This document shows, piece by piece, positions 1 to 8,658 of a stretch of 64,000 bases of DNA. Under the pieces are notes generated by a model, which was given only the letters and a program-made list of their open reading frames with translations, ran no database searches and had not been told where the DNA came from. Where the stretch lies: contig CP001623.1 of NCBI GenBank assembly GCA_000023185.1, forward strand, positions 434,001 to 498,000, given 5' to 3'. The translations under genes were made by a program, and so were the position numbers. Position 1 is the first letter of the stretch; each line of letters begins with the position of its first letter. Origin of the DNA: Rhizobium leguminosarum bv. trifolii WSM1325 (GTDB lineage: Bacteria; Pseudomonadota; Alphaproteobacteria; Rhizobiales; Rhizobiaceae).

Positions 1-362
1 AGGATCCTGGCGGCGTCCTGCACCTGCGCGTCGATGAAGTCGCGCGACACCTTCCTGAGCTGCAGGCCGAAAGCCATGTTCTTGTAGACGGTCATATGCG
101 GATAGAGCGCATAGTTCTGGAACACCATGGCGATATCCCGATCTTTGGACGGGACGTCGTTCATGACGTCGCCGCCGATCTTGAGCTCTCCTCCCGATAT
201 TTCCTCGAGGCCGGCGATCATCCGCAGCGTCGTCGATTTGCCGCAGCCCGACGGGCCGACCAGAATGATGAATTCCTTGTCTGCGATCTCGAGGTCGATG
301 TCGTGGACGACGGTGAGCGCACCGTAGCTCTTGTTCAGCTCTTTAAGCGAAATGCTGGCCAT
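1..362 (-). CDS. CUT1 sugar ABC transporter ATP-binding protein (C-terminus beyond window)
   Basis: N-terminal 120 residues of a UgpC/MsmK-type ATPase that powers import of a sugar or oligosaccharide. The translation starts [14 protein letters not shown] and shows Walker [10 protein letters not shown], then the Q-loop segment [14 protein letters not shown], both diagnostic of the MalK/UgpC family. The signature motif, Walker B and the C-terminal regulatory domain lie beyond base 1. The start is the ATG at 360-362, 15 bp after the GH88 stop, so the gene ends the visible part of a minus-strand operon (permease, permease, GH88, ATPase). The substrate is inferred from GH88 and the divergent lyase to be an unsaturated uronide oligosaccharide. 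Confidence 0.93.
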   Translation of the reverse strand, partial: MASISLKELNKSYGALTVVHDIDLEIADKEFIILVGPSGCGKSTTLRMIAGLEEISGGELKIGGDVMNDVPSKDRDIAMVFQNYALYPHMTVYKNMAFGLQLRKVSRDFIDAQVQDAARI

Positions 363-377
363 CGGGTTCTCCTGAAT

Positions 378-1550
378 TCACCAATAGGAAGACCAGTTGC
401 GCGAAAGGCGCGTCAAAGCTTCCATGTAATAATAATCTCCCCAGGAGACGCATTCATCGACGCCCTCGCCGCGGCAGGTGTTGAACGGCGATTTCTTCGA
501 ATAGGTGGCGTGCAGCACCAGGCCGTTGGAGACGGTGGGATCCTTGACCGCATAATGATCCGCAAGGCTCTTCATCATGCGGCGCGCCAGCGTGCGATAG
601 CGTGAGGCCGGTTCCGGTTCGACGAGATCGGCCATCTCCAGAAGGCCGCAGGCGGCGATCGAGGCCGACGAGCTGTCGCGCGGCTCGCCATCGCCATCCG
701 AAAAGACGAGATCCCAATAGGGCACCATGTCGGCCGGCAGCCGGTTGAGATAGAAGGCAAGCAACCTGTCGAAGGTTTGGCGATATTCCTCGATCCGCTC
801 ATAGCGATAGGAGAGCGCCATGCCAGCGATTGCCCAGGCCTGTCCGCGCGCCCAGGCGCTATCGTCTTTGTAACCCTGTTTGGTGGCGCCGCGCACCGGC
901 GCCCCGGTGACCGGGTCCAGATAGAAGGTGTGATAGGTGGAATCATCCGGCCGAACCGAGTTGGCAAGCGTTGTGCGGGCGTGAATGAGCGCGATCTCGC
1001 GGTATTTCGGATTGCCGGTCTCGCGGCTTGCCCAGTAGAGAAGCGGCAGGTTCAAGAGGCAGTCGATGATGTAGCGGTATTCCTCCGCCTTGCCCTTGCG
1101 GCCCCAGGCCTGGATGAACTGACCGACGGGCTGGAAGCGCTCGATCAGCTGGTCGGCGGCCAGGATGGCGGCCCTGCGGCCATCCTCGTCTCCGACGAGC
1201 TTCCAGGCGGCGATGCAAGAGGGCGAATAGAGAAAGCCCATGTCGTGATGATCGGTCTCGATGCGGTTCACGATCCGATGCAGGAATGACTGGACTTGGA
1301 CCTGCGCGGCATCGCGGAAAACCGCCTCGCCGCTGTGCTCGAAAGCGAGCCACAGCTCGCCGGGCCAGAAGCCCGCTGTCCATTGGTCGTTCGCCACCGC
1401 GGGATAGAAATTTCCGACGCTCGAATGGTTCTGCGAGGCATGGGTGAATTGGGGGAGGTTGCGCCTGATCTGCTCGACGGCAAGATCGAGCGCGGCTTTG
1501 ACCTCCGGATCGGTGATCGGCTGTGGGGCGACGGACGAGACGGCGTTCAT
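378..1550 (-). CDS. Glycoside hydrolase family 88 (unsaturated glucuronyl hydrolase)
   Basis: This 390-aa protein matches GH88 enzymes, which remove the 4,5-unsaturated uronic acid left at the non-reducing end by polysaccharide lyases. HHDMGFLY (about 101-108) carries D103 and YIIDCLLNLPLLYW (about 160-173) carries D163; these correspond to the two catalytic aspartates (D88, D149) of Bacillus UGL. GYKDDSAWARGQAWA (about 225-240) and WGDYYYMEAL near the C-terminus are further family blocks. There is no signal peptide, so it acts in the cytoplasm on imported material. It lies 4 bp after the permease gene and beside the divergent heparinase-like lyase, which would supply its substrate. Family call is firm; the exact uronide is unknown. 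Confidence 0.92.
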   Translation of the reverse strand: MNAVSSVAPQPITDPEVKAALDLAVEQIRRNLPQFTHASQNHSSVGNFYPAVANDQWTAGFWPGELWLAFEHSGEAVFRDAAQVQVQSFLHRIVNRIETDHHDMGFLYSPSCIAAWKLVGDEDGRRAAILAADQLIERFQPVGQFIQAWGRKGKAEEYRYIIDCLLNLPLLYWASRETGNPKYREIALIHARTTLANSVRPDDSTYHTFYLDPVTGAPVRGATKQGYKDDSAWARGQAWAIAGMALSYRYERIEEYRQTFDRLLAFYLNRLPADMVPYWDLVFSDGDGEPRDSSSASIAACGLLEMADLVEPEPASRYRTLARRMMKSLADHYAVKDPTVSNGLVLHATYSKKSPFNTCRGEGVDECVSWGDYYYMEALTRLSRNWSSYW

Positions 1551-1554
1551 GGAT

Positions 1555-2391
1555 TTAACCCTTCAGTCCCGTCGAGGCTATGCCCTCGACGAAGAAACGC
1601 TGGAGAGAGAGGAATACGACGAGAACCGGAATGAGGGCGACAACGGAGGCAGCCATGATGAGCCCGTATTCGGCCGAATATTGCGAGATGAACATACGCA
1701 GGCCGATCTGGACGGTCTTCAGCTCGGTCTTGGTCAGGTAGATCATCGGCCCGAGAAAATCGTTCCAGGTGGTGACGAAAGTGAAGATCGTCAGCGTCGA
1801 GAGTGCGGGCTTCGACAGCGGCAGCATGATACGCGCCCAGATCTGGTACTCGTTCATGCCGTCGATGCGAGCCGCCTCGCAGAGCTCGGTCGGGATCGAC
1901 ATGTAGAACTGCCGCATCAGGAAGACACCGAAGGCGGTGAAGGCCTGCAGACAGATCAGCGCCAGATGGGTGTTGTTGAGGCCGAATTCACGCATCAGCA
2001 GGAATTGCGGCACCATATAGACCTGCCAGGGCATGGCGATGGTGGCGATGTAACCGAGAAACAGGGTGTTCTTGTAGGGGAAATTCAGCTTGGCAAACGC
2101 GTAGGCCGCAAAGCTGGAGGTCAAAAGCTGCAGCAGCGTGACGATGATCGTCAGCTTCGACGTGTTGTAGATGAAGAGCGCGAGCGGGATCTTCGTCCAG
2201 ATATCGACGTAGTTATGCCATTGCGGCTCGGACGGTATCCACTCGATCGGGAAGGCGAACACGTCGCGGCTGAGCTTCAGCGATGCCGAAAGCATCCAGA
2301 CAAACGGCATCAGCATGATGAGCGTGACGGCGATGACGATGGCGTAGATCGCGACCGATCTGACGGTCACCTTGCGTCCTGCGATCTTCAT
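1555..2391 (-). CDS. CUT1 sugar ABC transporter permease (MalG type)
   Basis: The 278-aa inner-membrane permease has six predicted hydrophobic segments; the first is VAIYAIVIAVTLIMLMPFVW. The EAA loop that docks the ATPase reads EAARIDGMNEYQIWARIMLP (about 190-209), and the C-terminus is the usual FFVEGIASTGLKG of MalG proteins. Its start overlaps the end of the MalF-type gene by 4 bases (ATGA), so the two are probably translationally coupled and form the membrane heterodimer. No sugar-binding protein is seen in this part of the operon; it may lie left of the window. Confidence 0.93.
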   Translation of the reverse strand: MKIAGRKVTVRSVAIYAIVIAVTLIMLMPFVWMLSASLKLSRDVFAFPIEWIPSEPQWHNYVDIWTKIPLALFIYNTSKLTIIVTLLQLLTSSFAAYAFAKLNFPYKNTLFLGYIATIAMPWQVYMVPQFLLMREFGLNNTHLALICLQAFTAFGVFLMRQFYMSIPTELCEAARIDGMNEYQIWARIMLPLSKPALSTLTIFTFVTTWNDFLGPMIYLTKTELKTVQIGLRMFISQYSAEYGLIMAASVVALIPVLVVFLSLQRFFVEGIASTGLKG

Positions 2392-3344
2392 TCGCCGTCC
2401 TCCCTCTGGCGCCGGAACTGAAAGACGGTGACCGCGAGCACGAGGAAGAACAGCACCAGCGCGACCATGCTGGAATAGCCGAGATCCCAGGAAATGAAGG
2501 CCTCGTTGTAGATGTGGTAGACGAGGACGAGCGTCGAGGTGCCAGGCCCGCCCTGGGTGATCATGTAGATCTGGTCGAACACCTTGAAGGACTGGATCGT
2601 CAGCATCACTGTGACGAAGAAGGTCGTCGGCCCGAGCTGCGGCACAGTGACATGGATGAACTTCTGCCAGGAATTGGCGCCATCGAGATCGGCGGCCTCA
2701 TAGAGCTCCGAATTAATACCCTGCAGGCCGGCCAGATAGATGACCATGTAATAGCCCATGTTCTTCCAGATGCCGAAGAGGATCACCGTCACCATCGCCC
2801 AGTGGCGATCGGCAGCCCATCCCGGCATGTTCTTGGGATCGAGGCCGAGCGTGTAGAGGATCATGTTCACCGGTCCCATCTCGGGATTGAAGATCATGTT
2901 CCAGACGACCGCGACGGCCACCAGCGAGGCGACATAGGGGAAGAACATCGCCGTACGGAAGAAATCGCGCCCCGCGATCTTTTGATTGAGGAGAACGGCG
3001 AGGCCGAGCGCGCAGATGAGCGTCGCCGGCACGGAAGCGACCGTATAGATCACCGTGTTCCAGAACGCCGCGATAAAGGCCTTGTCCTCGAAGAGCCGCC
3101 AGAAATTATCCAGCCCGGCGAATGTGATCGCATTCGAGCCGTCCCAATGCATGAAGGCGAGCACGAAGGCGAACAGGATCGGGCCGAGCGTGAAGACGGC
3201 AAAGCCGAGGAAATTCGGCGCAATGAAGGAATAGGCGACGAGCGCGCTGCGGATCCTGCGCTGCCGCTTGGACAAGACCGCGACTTTTCGGCTTGGGATT
3301 GCCGGAGCGCCATCCGTCGCGATGACCGAATTCGATAGGGACAC
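2388..3344 (-). CDS. CUT1 sugar ABC transporter permease (MalF type)
   Basis: Partner permease, about 318 aa, with several membrane segments and the EAA loop YEAADLDGANSWQKFIHVTV followed by PQLGP. I chose the GTG at 3342-3344 as start because AGGAGG ends 5 bases before it. The frame stays open to an ATG at 3401, but that extension (MFDQYPICAMWLREEEE) looks like read-through of the Shine-Dalgarno region and is not conserved-looking. It is the first gene of the minus-strand operon, diverging from the heparinase-like gene across 163 bp. Confidence 0.9.
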   Translation of the reverse strand: MSLSNSVIATDGAPAIPSRKVAVLSKRQRRIRSALVAYSFIAPNFLGFAVFTLGPILFAFVLAFMHWDGSNAITFAGLDNFWRLFEDKAFIAAFWNTVIYTVASVPATLICALGLAVLLNQKIAGRDFFRTAMFFPYVASLVAVAVVWNMIFNPEMGPVNMILYTLGLDPKNMPGWAADRHWAMVTVILFGIWKNMGYYMVIYLAGLQGINSELYEAADLDGANSWQKFIHVTVPQLGPTTFFVTVMLTIQSFKVFDQIYMITQGGPGTSTLVLVYHIYNEAFISWDLGYSSMVALVLFFLVLAVTVFQFRRQREDGE

Positions 3345-3507
3345 CGATGCCTCCTCTTCCTCCCGCAACCACATAGCACATATCGGGTATTGGTCAAACA
3401 AGTTCTGGATAGATCATACGAATGTTATAGAAAGCGCGAAATACATATGATAGGTGAGCATGCAGAGACCAAACGACCATCGATGCTTTTCCGGTACGGG
3501 GAGGGAC
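3345..3507. promoter_or_regulatory. Divergent promoter region of the uronide locus
   Basis: This AT-richer 163-bp gap separates the transporter/GH88 operon from the lyase gene and must carry both promoters. I see Shine-Dalgarno sequences at both ends (AGGAGG for the minus gene, GGGGAGGG for the plus gene) but no convincing -35/-10 pair and no strong palindromic operator. Confidence 0.35.
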
Positions 3508-5304
3508 ATGTTCAGCGAGATTTCAGGGGAGCTGCCGGATGTGCTGGGCGATTTTACGCCCGGGGCGGTCGGCTCCGATCGCCTCAGATGGAGCACTGTG
3601 CCGCAAGCGCTACGGGAACTGGTCATTGGCGAGGCCGAAGAGACGGTTGCGCGCGCCTGGCCGCTGATTGCGGCCTCGGATTACCGGGAGTTCACCGAAA
3701 CCGGCAACCGCGCGCGCTTCGAGGAGCTTTATTTCACACGCCGCCGGATGCTCAACAATCTGGTGCTCGGCGAACTCGTCGAAGGCGGCGCGCGCTTCCT
3801 GCGGAAGATCGTCGACGGCATCTTCCTGATCGTGGAGGAGAGCGGCTGGCAGCTGCCGGCGCATAACGCCTATGAACGAAGCGGCGCGCGCCTGCCGCTT
3901 CCCGACAATTCGCAGCCTGTCGTCGATCTCTTCGCCGCCGAAACAGCCGCCCTGCTTGCCACCGTCGTCGCATTGTTTCGCGACGAGCTCGACGCCATCA
4001 GCCCCGAGATTACGGCACGCGTCGAGCGCGAGATCGAGATCCGCATCCTCTCGCCCTATCTCGGCCGGCATTTCTGGTGGATGGGCCGCGGCGAAGAGCG
4101 GATGAACAACTGGACGGCATGGATAAGCCAGAACGTCCTGTTGACGGTTTTCTCCCTGAAAACAGATCAGCCCACGCGTCACGCCGTCGTCAAAAACGCG
4201 CTCGGCAGCCTCGACGCCTTCCTGAAGGACTATGCCGAGGACGGCGCCTGCGAGGAGGGCGTGCTCTATTACCGCCACGCCGCGCTCTGCCTGCATGGTG
4301 CGTTGACCATCCTGGACGCCGTGGCGGCCGGCCTGTTCGCCGGGGTCTGGCAGCAGCCGAAGATCCGCAACATGGCCGAATATATTGCCCATATGCATGT
4401 GGCCGGCCGCTACTATTTCAATTTCGCGGATTCCTCCGCGGTGGTCGAACCCTGCAGCGCGCGGGAATACCTGTTCGGACAGGCGGTCGGCTCTAAGATG
4501 CTGGCTGAGTTCGCCGCAGCCGACAGAGCCGCTTCCAACAATTCGCATATGCCCGGGGAATGGAACCTCTGGTATCGCGTGCAGGAACTGCTGGCCGGCC
4601 CGACGCTTCCCGCTGCCGCCCCGCCGCATCCTGCATCTCAGCGCGATATCTTCTATCCCGGCATCGGCCTGTTCATCGCCCGCGACGAGCAGTTTTCGCT
4701 TGCCGTCAAGGGCGGTAACAATGGCGAGGGCCACAATCACAACGATGTCGGGAGCGTGACGCTCTACAAGAGGGGACGTCCGTTCCTGATCGATGTCGGC
4801 GTCGAGACCTATACCGCAAAAACCTTTTCGGCGCGGCGCTACGAGATATGGACGATGCAGTCGGCGTTCCACAATCTGCCGACATTTGCAGGCGTCATGC
4901 AGTCGGCCGGCGAAGCTTTTGGCGCGCGCGATGTCGAGGTCGGGTTTGACGAAGGGAGCGCGCGCATAGCGCTCGATATTTCAGACGCCTATCCCCCCGA
5001 AGCGCAGTTGCACAGCTATCGGCGCGTCGTTTCCCTGCTGCGCGGCCGCCATGTCGAGATCGTCGACACCTATGACGGCGGCAAGCCCGCGGTCCTGTCG
5101 CTGATGACATGCCTGGCGCCGACCGTCGGCCCGGACAGGATCGATCTCGCCGATCTCGGCAGCATTTTCGTCGAGGGCGCCGGCGAGATCGAAATCGACG
5201 AGATCGTCGTGGAGGACGCCCGGCTGAGATCGGCCTGGCCCGAGAAAATCTACCGGTTGCGCCTGCCGTTTGCCGGCAGGCTGCTGAGATTGCGGATCGT
5301 CTAG
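3508..5304 (+). CDS. Heparinase II/III family polysaccharide lyase-like protein
   Basis: The 598-aa protein has an N-terminal helical toroid (about 1-370) and a C-terminal heparinase II/III-like beta domain. The block KGGNNGEGHNHNDVGSVTLY (residues 401-420) contains the GHNHND signature with H409 and H411, followed by a PFLIDVG strand, as in PL12/15/17/21 relatives. Such lyases cleave uronic-acid glycans by beta-elimination, giving unsaturated ends. There is no signal peptide, so it probably cuts imported oligosaccharides and feeds the divergent GH88. The ATG at 3508 was chosen because GGGGAGGG precedes it; the open frame begins 54 bases earlier. The substrate (alginate, glucuronan, heparinoid or exopolysaccharide fragment) cannot be read from sequence. 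Confidence 0.85.
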   Translation: MFSEISGELPDVLGDFTPGAVGSDRLRWSTVPQALRELVIGEAEETVARAWPLIAASDYREFTETGNRARFEELYFTRRRMLNNLVLGELVEGGARFLRKIVDGIFLIVEESGWQLPAHNAYERSGARLPLPDNSQPVVDLFAAETAALLATVVALFRDELDAISPEITARVEREIEIRILSPYLGRHFWWMGRGEERMNNWTAWISQNVLLTVFSLKTDQPTRHAVVKNALGSLDAFLKDYAEDGACEEGVLYYRHAALCLHGALTILDAVAAGLFAGVWQQPKIRNMAEYIAHMHVAGRYYFNFADSSAVVEPCSAREYLFGQAVGSKMLAEFAAADRAASNNSHMPGEWNLWYRVQELLAGPTLPAAAPPHPASQRDIFYPGIGLFIARDEQFSLAVKGGNNGEGHNHNDVGSVTLYKRGRPFLIDVGVETYTAKTFSARRYEIWTMQSAFHNLPTFAGVMQSAGEAFGARDVEVGFDEGSARIALDISDAYPPEAQLHSYRRVVSLLRGRHVEIVDTYDGGKPAVLSLMTCLAPTVGPDRIDLADLGSIFVEGAGEIEIDEIVVEDARLRSAWPEKIYRLRLPFAGRLLRLRIV

Positions 5305-5417
5305 AACAGGATGATTTCAGGCCGGGTCGGCTTAAAAATCTGAATCCTGTTCTAAAATTAAAGAGTTAGAGCATGATGTCGTCCGAAAATCGCTCACGCT
5401 TTTCGGCATCATGCTCT
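5302..5417. repeat. Composite rhizobial intergenic palindromic repeat (two hairpins)
   Basis: Two inverted repeats lie in tandem. The first has 11-bp arms TAGAACAGGAT (5302-5312) and ATCCTGTTCTA (5344-5354). The second has arms AGAGCATGATG (5368-5378) and CATCATGCTCT (5407-5417), with an inner CCGAAAA/TTTTCGG stem. The first TAG is the stop codon of the lyase gene. The second unit recurs, diverged and inverted, at 38767-38818. I recognise similar elements from Rhizobium genomes; they can act as terminators or processing sites. Confidence 0.85.
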
Positions 5418-5430
5418 GGGGAGGGCGAGC

Positions 5431-6216
5431 ATGGAATTGACGCTGAAGATCGTGGATGCCGGTGGGGCGGTGCTGGCGAGTTCCATCGGCCGGGACGAGA
5501 CGTTCCTGGTCTATCGCCAGAGCTATCGCGAAGGCGATCGCGTGGTCGTGGAGGTCTCCGAGCCCGGACATGTCTTCCTCTCCCTTGATGGCGCGGTCCA
5601 GCCCGGCCTGGTCTATATGAAGGAATGCGCCTATTCGCTCGCCGTGCCCTTCGGCGATAAGCGCAAGCCCTATTCGCCGAATGCCTTCAGGGGCGATATC
5701 CACCGGCTTTCAGCGCGAAGCACACGCCCTGACGAGATCGTCCATCGGCGCAATCTCGCCCTCAACCCCTGGGACGATCACGCCAATCGGGCTCTGTTTC
5801 CGCATGCGCGCGCCAACGTCGAGACCCGCGGCGAAGCGGTCTTCGCCGCGCGCAACGCGATCGACGGCGAGAAGGCCAACGATGATCACGGCTTCTGGCC
5901 CTATACGAGCTGGGGCATCAATCGCGATCCGCAAGCAGCACTGACGGTGGAATTCGGCAGGCCGGTCAGGATAGACGAGGTCGTTTTCTATCTCCGGGCC
6001 GACTTTCCGCATGATTCCTGGTGGGAAAAGGCCAGCGTCACCTTCTCGAATGGCAAGACCTCCTGTTTTTCGCTGGTGAAATCGGGCACCGCGCAGGGCT
6101 TTTCCATAGAACCATGCATCGTCGAATGGGTGGAACTGCACGGCCTGATCAAGGCCGAAGACGCCTCGCCCTATCCGGCGCTGACTCAGATCGAAATCTG
6201 GGGAGTCGAGGTGTAG
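5431..6216 (+). CDS. Unknown protein with C-terminal discoidin/CBM-like beta domain
   Basis: The 261-aa protein follows the heparinase-like gene in the same direction and has a good ribosome site (GGGGAGGG before the ATG). Residues about 1-90 look like a compact beta-rich domain. Residues about 120-261 resemble a galactose-binding (F5/8 type C-like) beta-sandwich: ARNAIDGEKANDDHGFWPYT, then SWGINRD, LTVEFGRPVRIDEVVFYLR and a closing QIEIWGVEV strand. No catalytic motif and no signal peptide are visible. Its place beside lyase and GH88 suggests a role in binding or processing the same oligosaccharide, but no function can be assigned. Confidence 0.75.
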   Translation: MELTLKIVDAGGAVLASSIGRDETFLVYRQSYREGDRVVVEVSEPGHVFLSLDGAVQPGLVYMKECAYSLAVPFGDKRKPYSPNAFRGDIHRLSARSTRPDEIVHRRNLALNPWDDHANRALFPHARANVETRGEAVFAARNAIDGEKANDDHGFWPYTSWGINRDPQAALTVEFGRPVRIDEVVFYLRADFPHDSWWEKASVTFSNGKTSCFSLVKSGTAQGFSIEPCIVEWVELHGLIKAEDASPYPALTQIEIWGVEV

Positions 6217-6246
6217 GGCATCGGCCCGTCCGTCCTTCCTCTTGCG

Positions 6247-7257
6247 CTATGAGCCTGTAGGTAGCCTCGACCGTGCCGCACTCGGTGGGCCGTCATTCAG
6301 ACGGTTCCAGGCGCGGCGGAGTTGCCGCGCCGAGCCGAAGCCGGCGCGCATCGCGACAGCCTCCATGTCCAGCCGTGAACCGGCGAGCATCTCGCGGGCA
6401 AGAGCCACGCGCATACGGTTGACGAAATCCGTCACGCTCATGCCCGTCTGCTCGTTGAACAGCCGTGAAAGGTTGCGCGGGCTGGCGCCGCTGAGGCGGG
6501 CGAGCGACACCACCGACCAATCCTCAGACGGGTTGGCGGCCACGGCATCCTGTGCACGGTGAATGACCGGGTGGATATGGTTGCGACCTTCGAGCCAGGG
6601 TGAAAGCTGCGGATCCGATCCGCCGCGCCTGAGATAGACGACAAGATATCGTGCCACCGCAAGCGCACACGCGTGCCCGGCCGCTTCGGCAACGATATGC
6701 AGCATGAGGTCTATGCCGGCGGTGATGCCGGCGCTGGTGAGGCGATCTCCATCCTCGACATAGAGCCGGTTGTCCCGGACGCGCGCGGTGGGAGCGAGCC
6801 TCGCCAGATCCTCTATGCAGCCATGATGGGTGGTGCAATCGCGGCCATCGAGCATGCCTGCCTCGGCAGCGAGCAATGCGCCCGAGCAGATCGAGACCAG
6901 ACGAATTCCCGGGCGAATGGCGTGCCTCAGCCATGCGACGATGGCAGCCTGGTCGGCGCGCTCCTGTTCGTTCCCTGGCGCGCTGTTTTTCATCGGGGCA
7001 TCGGCGCTGCCGGCAATGATGACAAGCGCGGTATCGGGCAAGCTCTCCGGCAATGCGGCGACTCCCGTAACGGCAAGGCCGATCGAACTGCCGACCGTCG
7101 CCGATGGGCCGATATAGGCGACGGTAAAGCGCACTGTGCACTGTTCGAGGTTCGCCTTGCGCAGCACTTCGATGGGGCCGGCGACGTCGAGCAGCAGCAC
7201 GCGCGGCGGCACGACGACGAAGACCGGAATATCGAAGGGCTGCGCGGCGTCCGTCAT
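6247..7257 (-). CDS. GlxA-type AraC family regulator with DJ-1/PfpI domain
   Basis: A 336-aa two-domain transcription factor. Residues about 8-190 form a DJ-1/PfpI-like amidotransferase fold (FDIPVFVVVPPRVLLLDVAG; LVSICSGALLAAEAGML with the nucleophile-elbow cysteine). Residues about 225-325 form an AraC double helix-turn-helix (VVSLARLSGASPRNLSRLFN; AVAMRAGFGSARQLRRAW). The start is the ATG at 7255-7257, which overlaps the stop of the isochorismatase gene as ATGA; the frame extends further upstream only as an overlap with that gene. The pair is probably co-transcribed and the regulator may control the hydrolase. Confidence 0.9.
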   Translation of the reverse strand: MTDAAQPFDIPVFVVVPPRVLLLDVAGPIEVLRKANLEQCTVRFTVAYIGPSATVGSSIGLAVTGVAALPESLPDTALVIIAGSADAPMKNSAPGNEQERADQAAIVAWLRHAIRPGIRLVSICSGALLAAEAGMLDGRDCTTHHGCIEDLARLAPTARVRDNRLYVEDGDRLTSAGITAGIDLMLHIVAEAAGHACALAVARYLVVYLRRGGSDPQLSPWLEGRNHIHPVIHRAQDAVAANPSEDWSVVSLARLSGASPRNLSRLFNEQTGMSVTDFVNRMRVALAREMLAGSRLDMEAVAMRAGFGSARQLRRAWNRLNDGPPSAARSRLPTGS

Positions 7258-7820
7258 GCGGCGAGTGACTTTCCACGCCCCGCCAGGGCCTGGTCGACGG
7301 TCGCGATCCGAGCAAACCGGCCCGACAGGACCAATTCGGTCCGGTCCCGGATTTCCTTCGCGCTCCAAGTGCGTCCTGTGGCGTCGGTCATCGGGAAGGT
7401 CAGCGTCGCTTCGCCGACATAGTCGACTTGATAGCCGAGATCGGAGGCATGACGGGTCGTGGTCTCGCAGCACTGTTCGGTGCGGATGCCGGAGACGAGG
7501 ATACGACGGACGCCGTTCTCGGTCAGCCACACGTCGAGACCGGAACCGACCAGGGCGCTATGGCGCCTCTTCCTGAACGTCGCCTTGGGGGCGATCCTGA
7601 GCGGGGCGAGTGTGCTGACGAACCCAGATGCTTCCGAAAACGGCCCGTTTTCATCGACATGGAAGATTTGGATGATGGGTATCCCATCGGCTTCCGCACC
7701 GTCGATCAGAGCCTGCTGACGATCGATATAGGCGGAGGCGAGGTTTTCATCCCAGTAATCGCGGTGTCTGAAAGACTCCTGGGCGTCGATAACGAGAAGG
7801 ACAGTATCATGGCCGGACAT
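7254..7820 (-). CDS. Isochorismatase-family cysteine hydrolase
   Basis: A 188-aa member of the isochorismatase/nicotinamidase superfamily, cytoplasmic hydrolases of amides or vinyl ethers. The catalytic triad is visible: Asp in LLVIDAQESF near the N-terminus, Lys in FRKRRHSAL, and Cys in SGIRTEQCCETTTRHA. The start at 7820 is preferred because GGAG lies 6 bases before it; an in-frame ATG at 7832 lies upstream without a clear ribosome site. It is the first gene of a two-gene unit with the GlxA-type regulator. The substrate is unknown; the lack of pncA-like metal-binding context argues against a nicotinamidase call. Confidence 0.88.
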   Translation of the reverse strand: MSGHDTVLLVIDAQESFRHRDYWDENLASAYIDRQQALIDGAEADGIPIIQIFHVDENGPFSEASGFVSTLAPLRIAPKATFRKRRHSALVGSGLDVWLTENGVRRILVSGIRTEQCCETTTRHASDLGYQVDYVGEATLTFPMTDATGRTWSAKEIRDRTELVLSGRFARIATVDQALAGRGKSLAA

Positions 7821-7989
7821 TTTTTGCTCCATCCAGGTTGATCATGAAGTCATATTCGGCGATTTGAAGACAGAGGAAAATGCGCGCGCCGGACAAATAA
7901 CGGACAATTCGCGCCATGGATGCCAGGCCTCGGCGGAGGAAATCGGGTCACGCTTCCGCCAGACCGTCCGCACATGCTAAGGAGGTCGG

Positions 7990-8658
7990 ATGAGACTGCT
8001 TGTGGTGGAGGACAACAAGGATCTGGCGGCCTGGCTGGGCAAAGCCCTGCGACAGGCGCAATATGCTATCGATATTGCCCATGACGGCGAGGACGCCGAG
8101 CATTTGCTCAAGGTGGCTGAGTATTCGGCGATGATCCTCGATCTTGCTCTGCCCAAACTTGACGGGTTAACGCTTTTAAAACGATTGCGGCAGTCCGGGA
8201 GCAAGCTGCCGGTCATCATCTTGACCGCGAATGCCAGCCTGGACGGCCGTGTGGCGGGGCTCGACAGCGGCGCCGACGACTATCTCGCCAAGCCCTTCGA
8301 AATCGCCGAGCTCGAAGCGAGGATCCGTGCGGTGGTCCGCCGCGGCCAGGATCGGGCTTCGTCGGAAATCACCGTCGGCAACCTGCTTTTTTCCGGTGGG
8401 ACGCGGCAGTTTTTCGTCGCAGGCGAGCCGCTGCAATTGACGCCGCGCGAATATGCCGTTCTCGAGCAGCTCGTCATGAAGCATGGCATCACGGTTTCGA
8501 AAGCCGCGCTTTCTGAAAGCGTCTTCGGTTTCGACGACGAGGCGGATGCGAGCGCCATCGAAATCTACGTCCACAGGCTGCGAAAGAAACTGGAGAGCAG
8601 TTCGGTTCAGATTGCGACGTTGCGCGGGCTCGGTTATCTCCTCCGACATGTCCAGTAG
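7990..8658 (+). CDS. OmpR/PhoB-family response regulator (TctD/QseB-like)
   Basis: A 222-aa two-domain response regulator. The receiver domain (1-115) has the acidic pair E7-D8, phosphoacceptor D51 in ILDLALPKLDG, T79 and K101 (DDYLAKPF). The winged-helix domain (about 125-222) has LTPREYAVLEQL and the recognition-helix end EIYVHRLRKKLE with TLRGLGYLL. AAGGAGG precedes the ATG. It overlaps the histidine kinase gene by 11 bases, so the two form a coupled signalling pair. The target genes are not evident; the QseB/TctD subfamily often responds to carboxylates or cations. Confidence 0.95.
   Translation: MRLLVVEDNKDLAAWLGKALRQAQYAIDIAHDGEDAEHLLKVAEYSAMILDLALPKLDGLTLLKRLRQSGSKLPVIILTANASLDGRVAGLDSGADDYLAKPFEIAELEARIRAVVRRGQDRASSEITVGNLLFSGGTRQFFVAGEPLQLTPREYAVLEQLVMKHGITVSKAALSESVFGFDDEADASAIEIYVHRLRKKLESSSVQIATLRGLGYLLRHVQ

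Noticed and set aside
3610..4872. A 420-codon minus-strand frame opposite the heparinase-like gene
   Set aside because: Antisense shadow without domains; the plus-strand protein has clear lyase motifs.
5302..5417. Possible CRISPR array
   Set aside because: There are two different inverted repeats, not direct repeats with unique spacers, and no cas genes.
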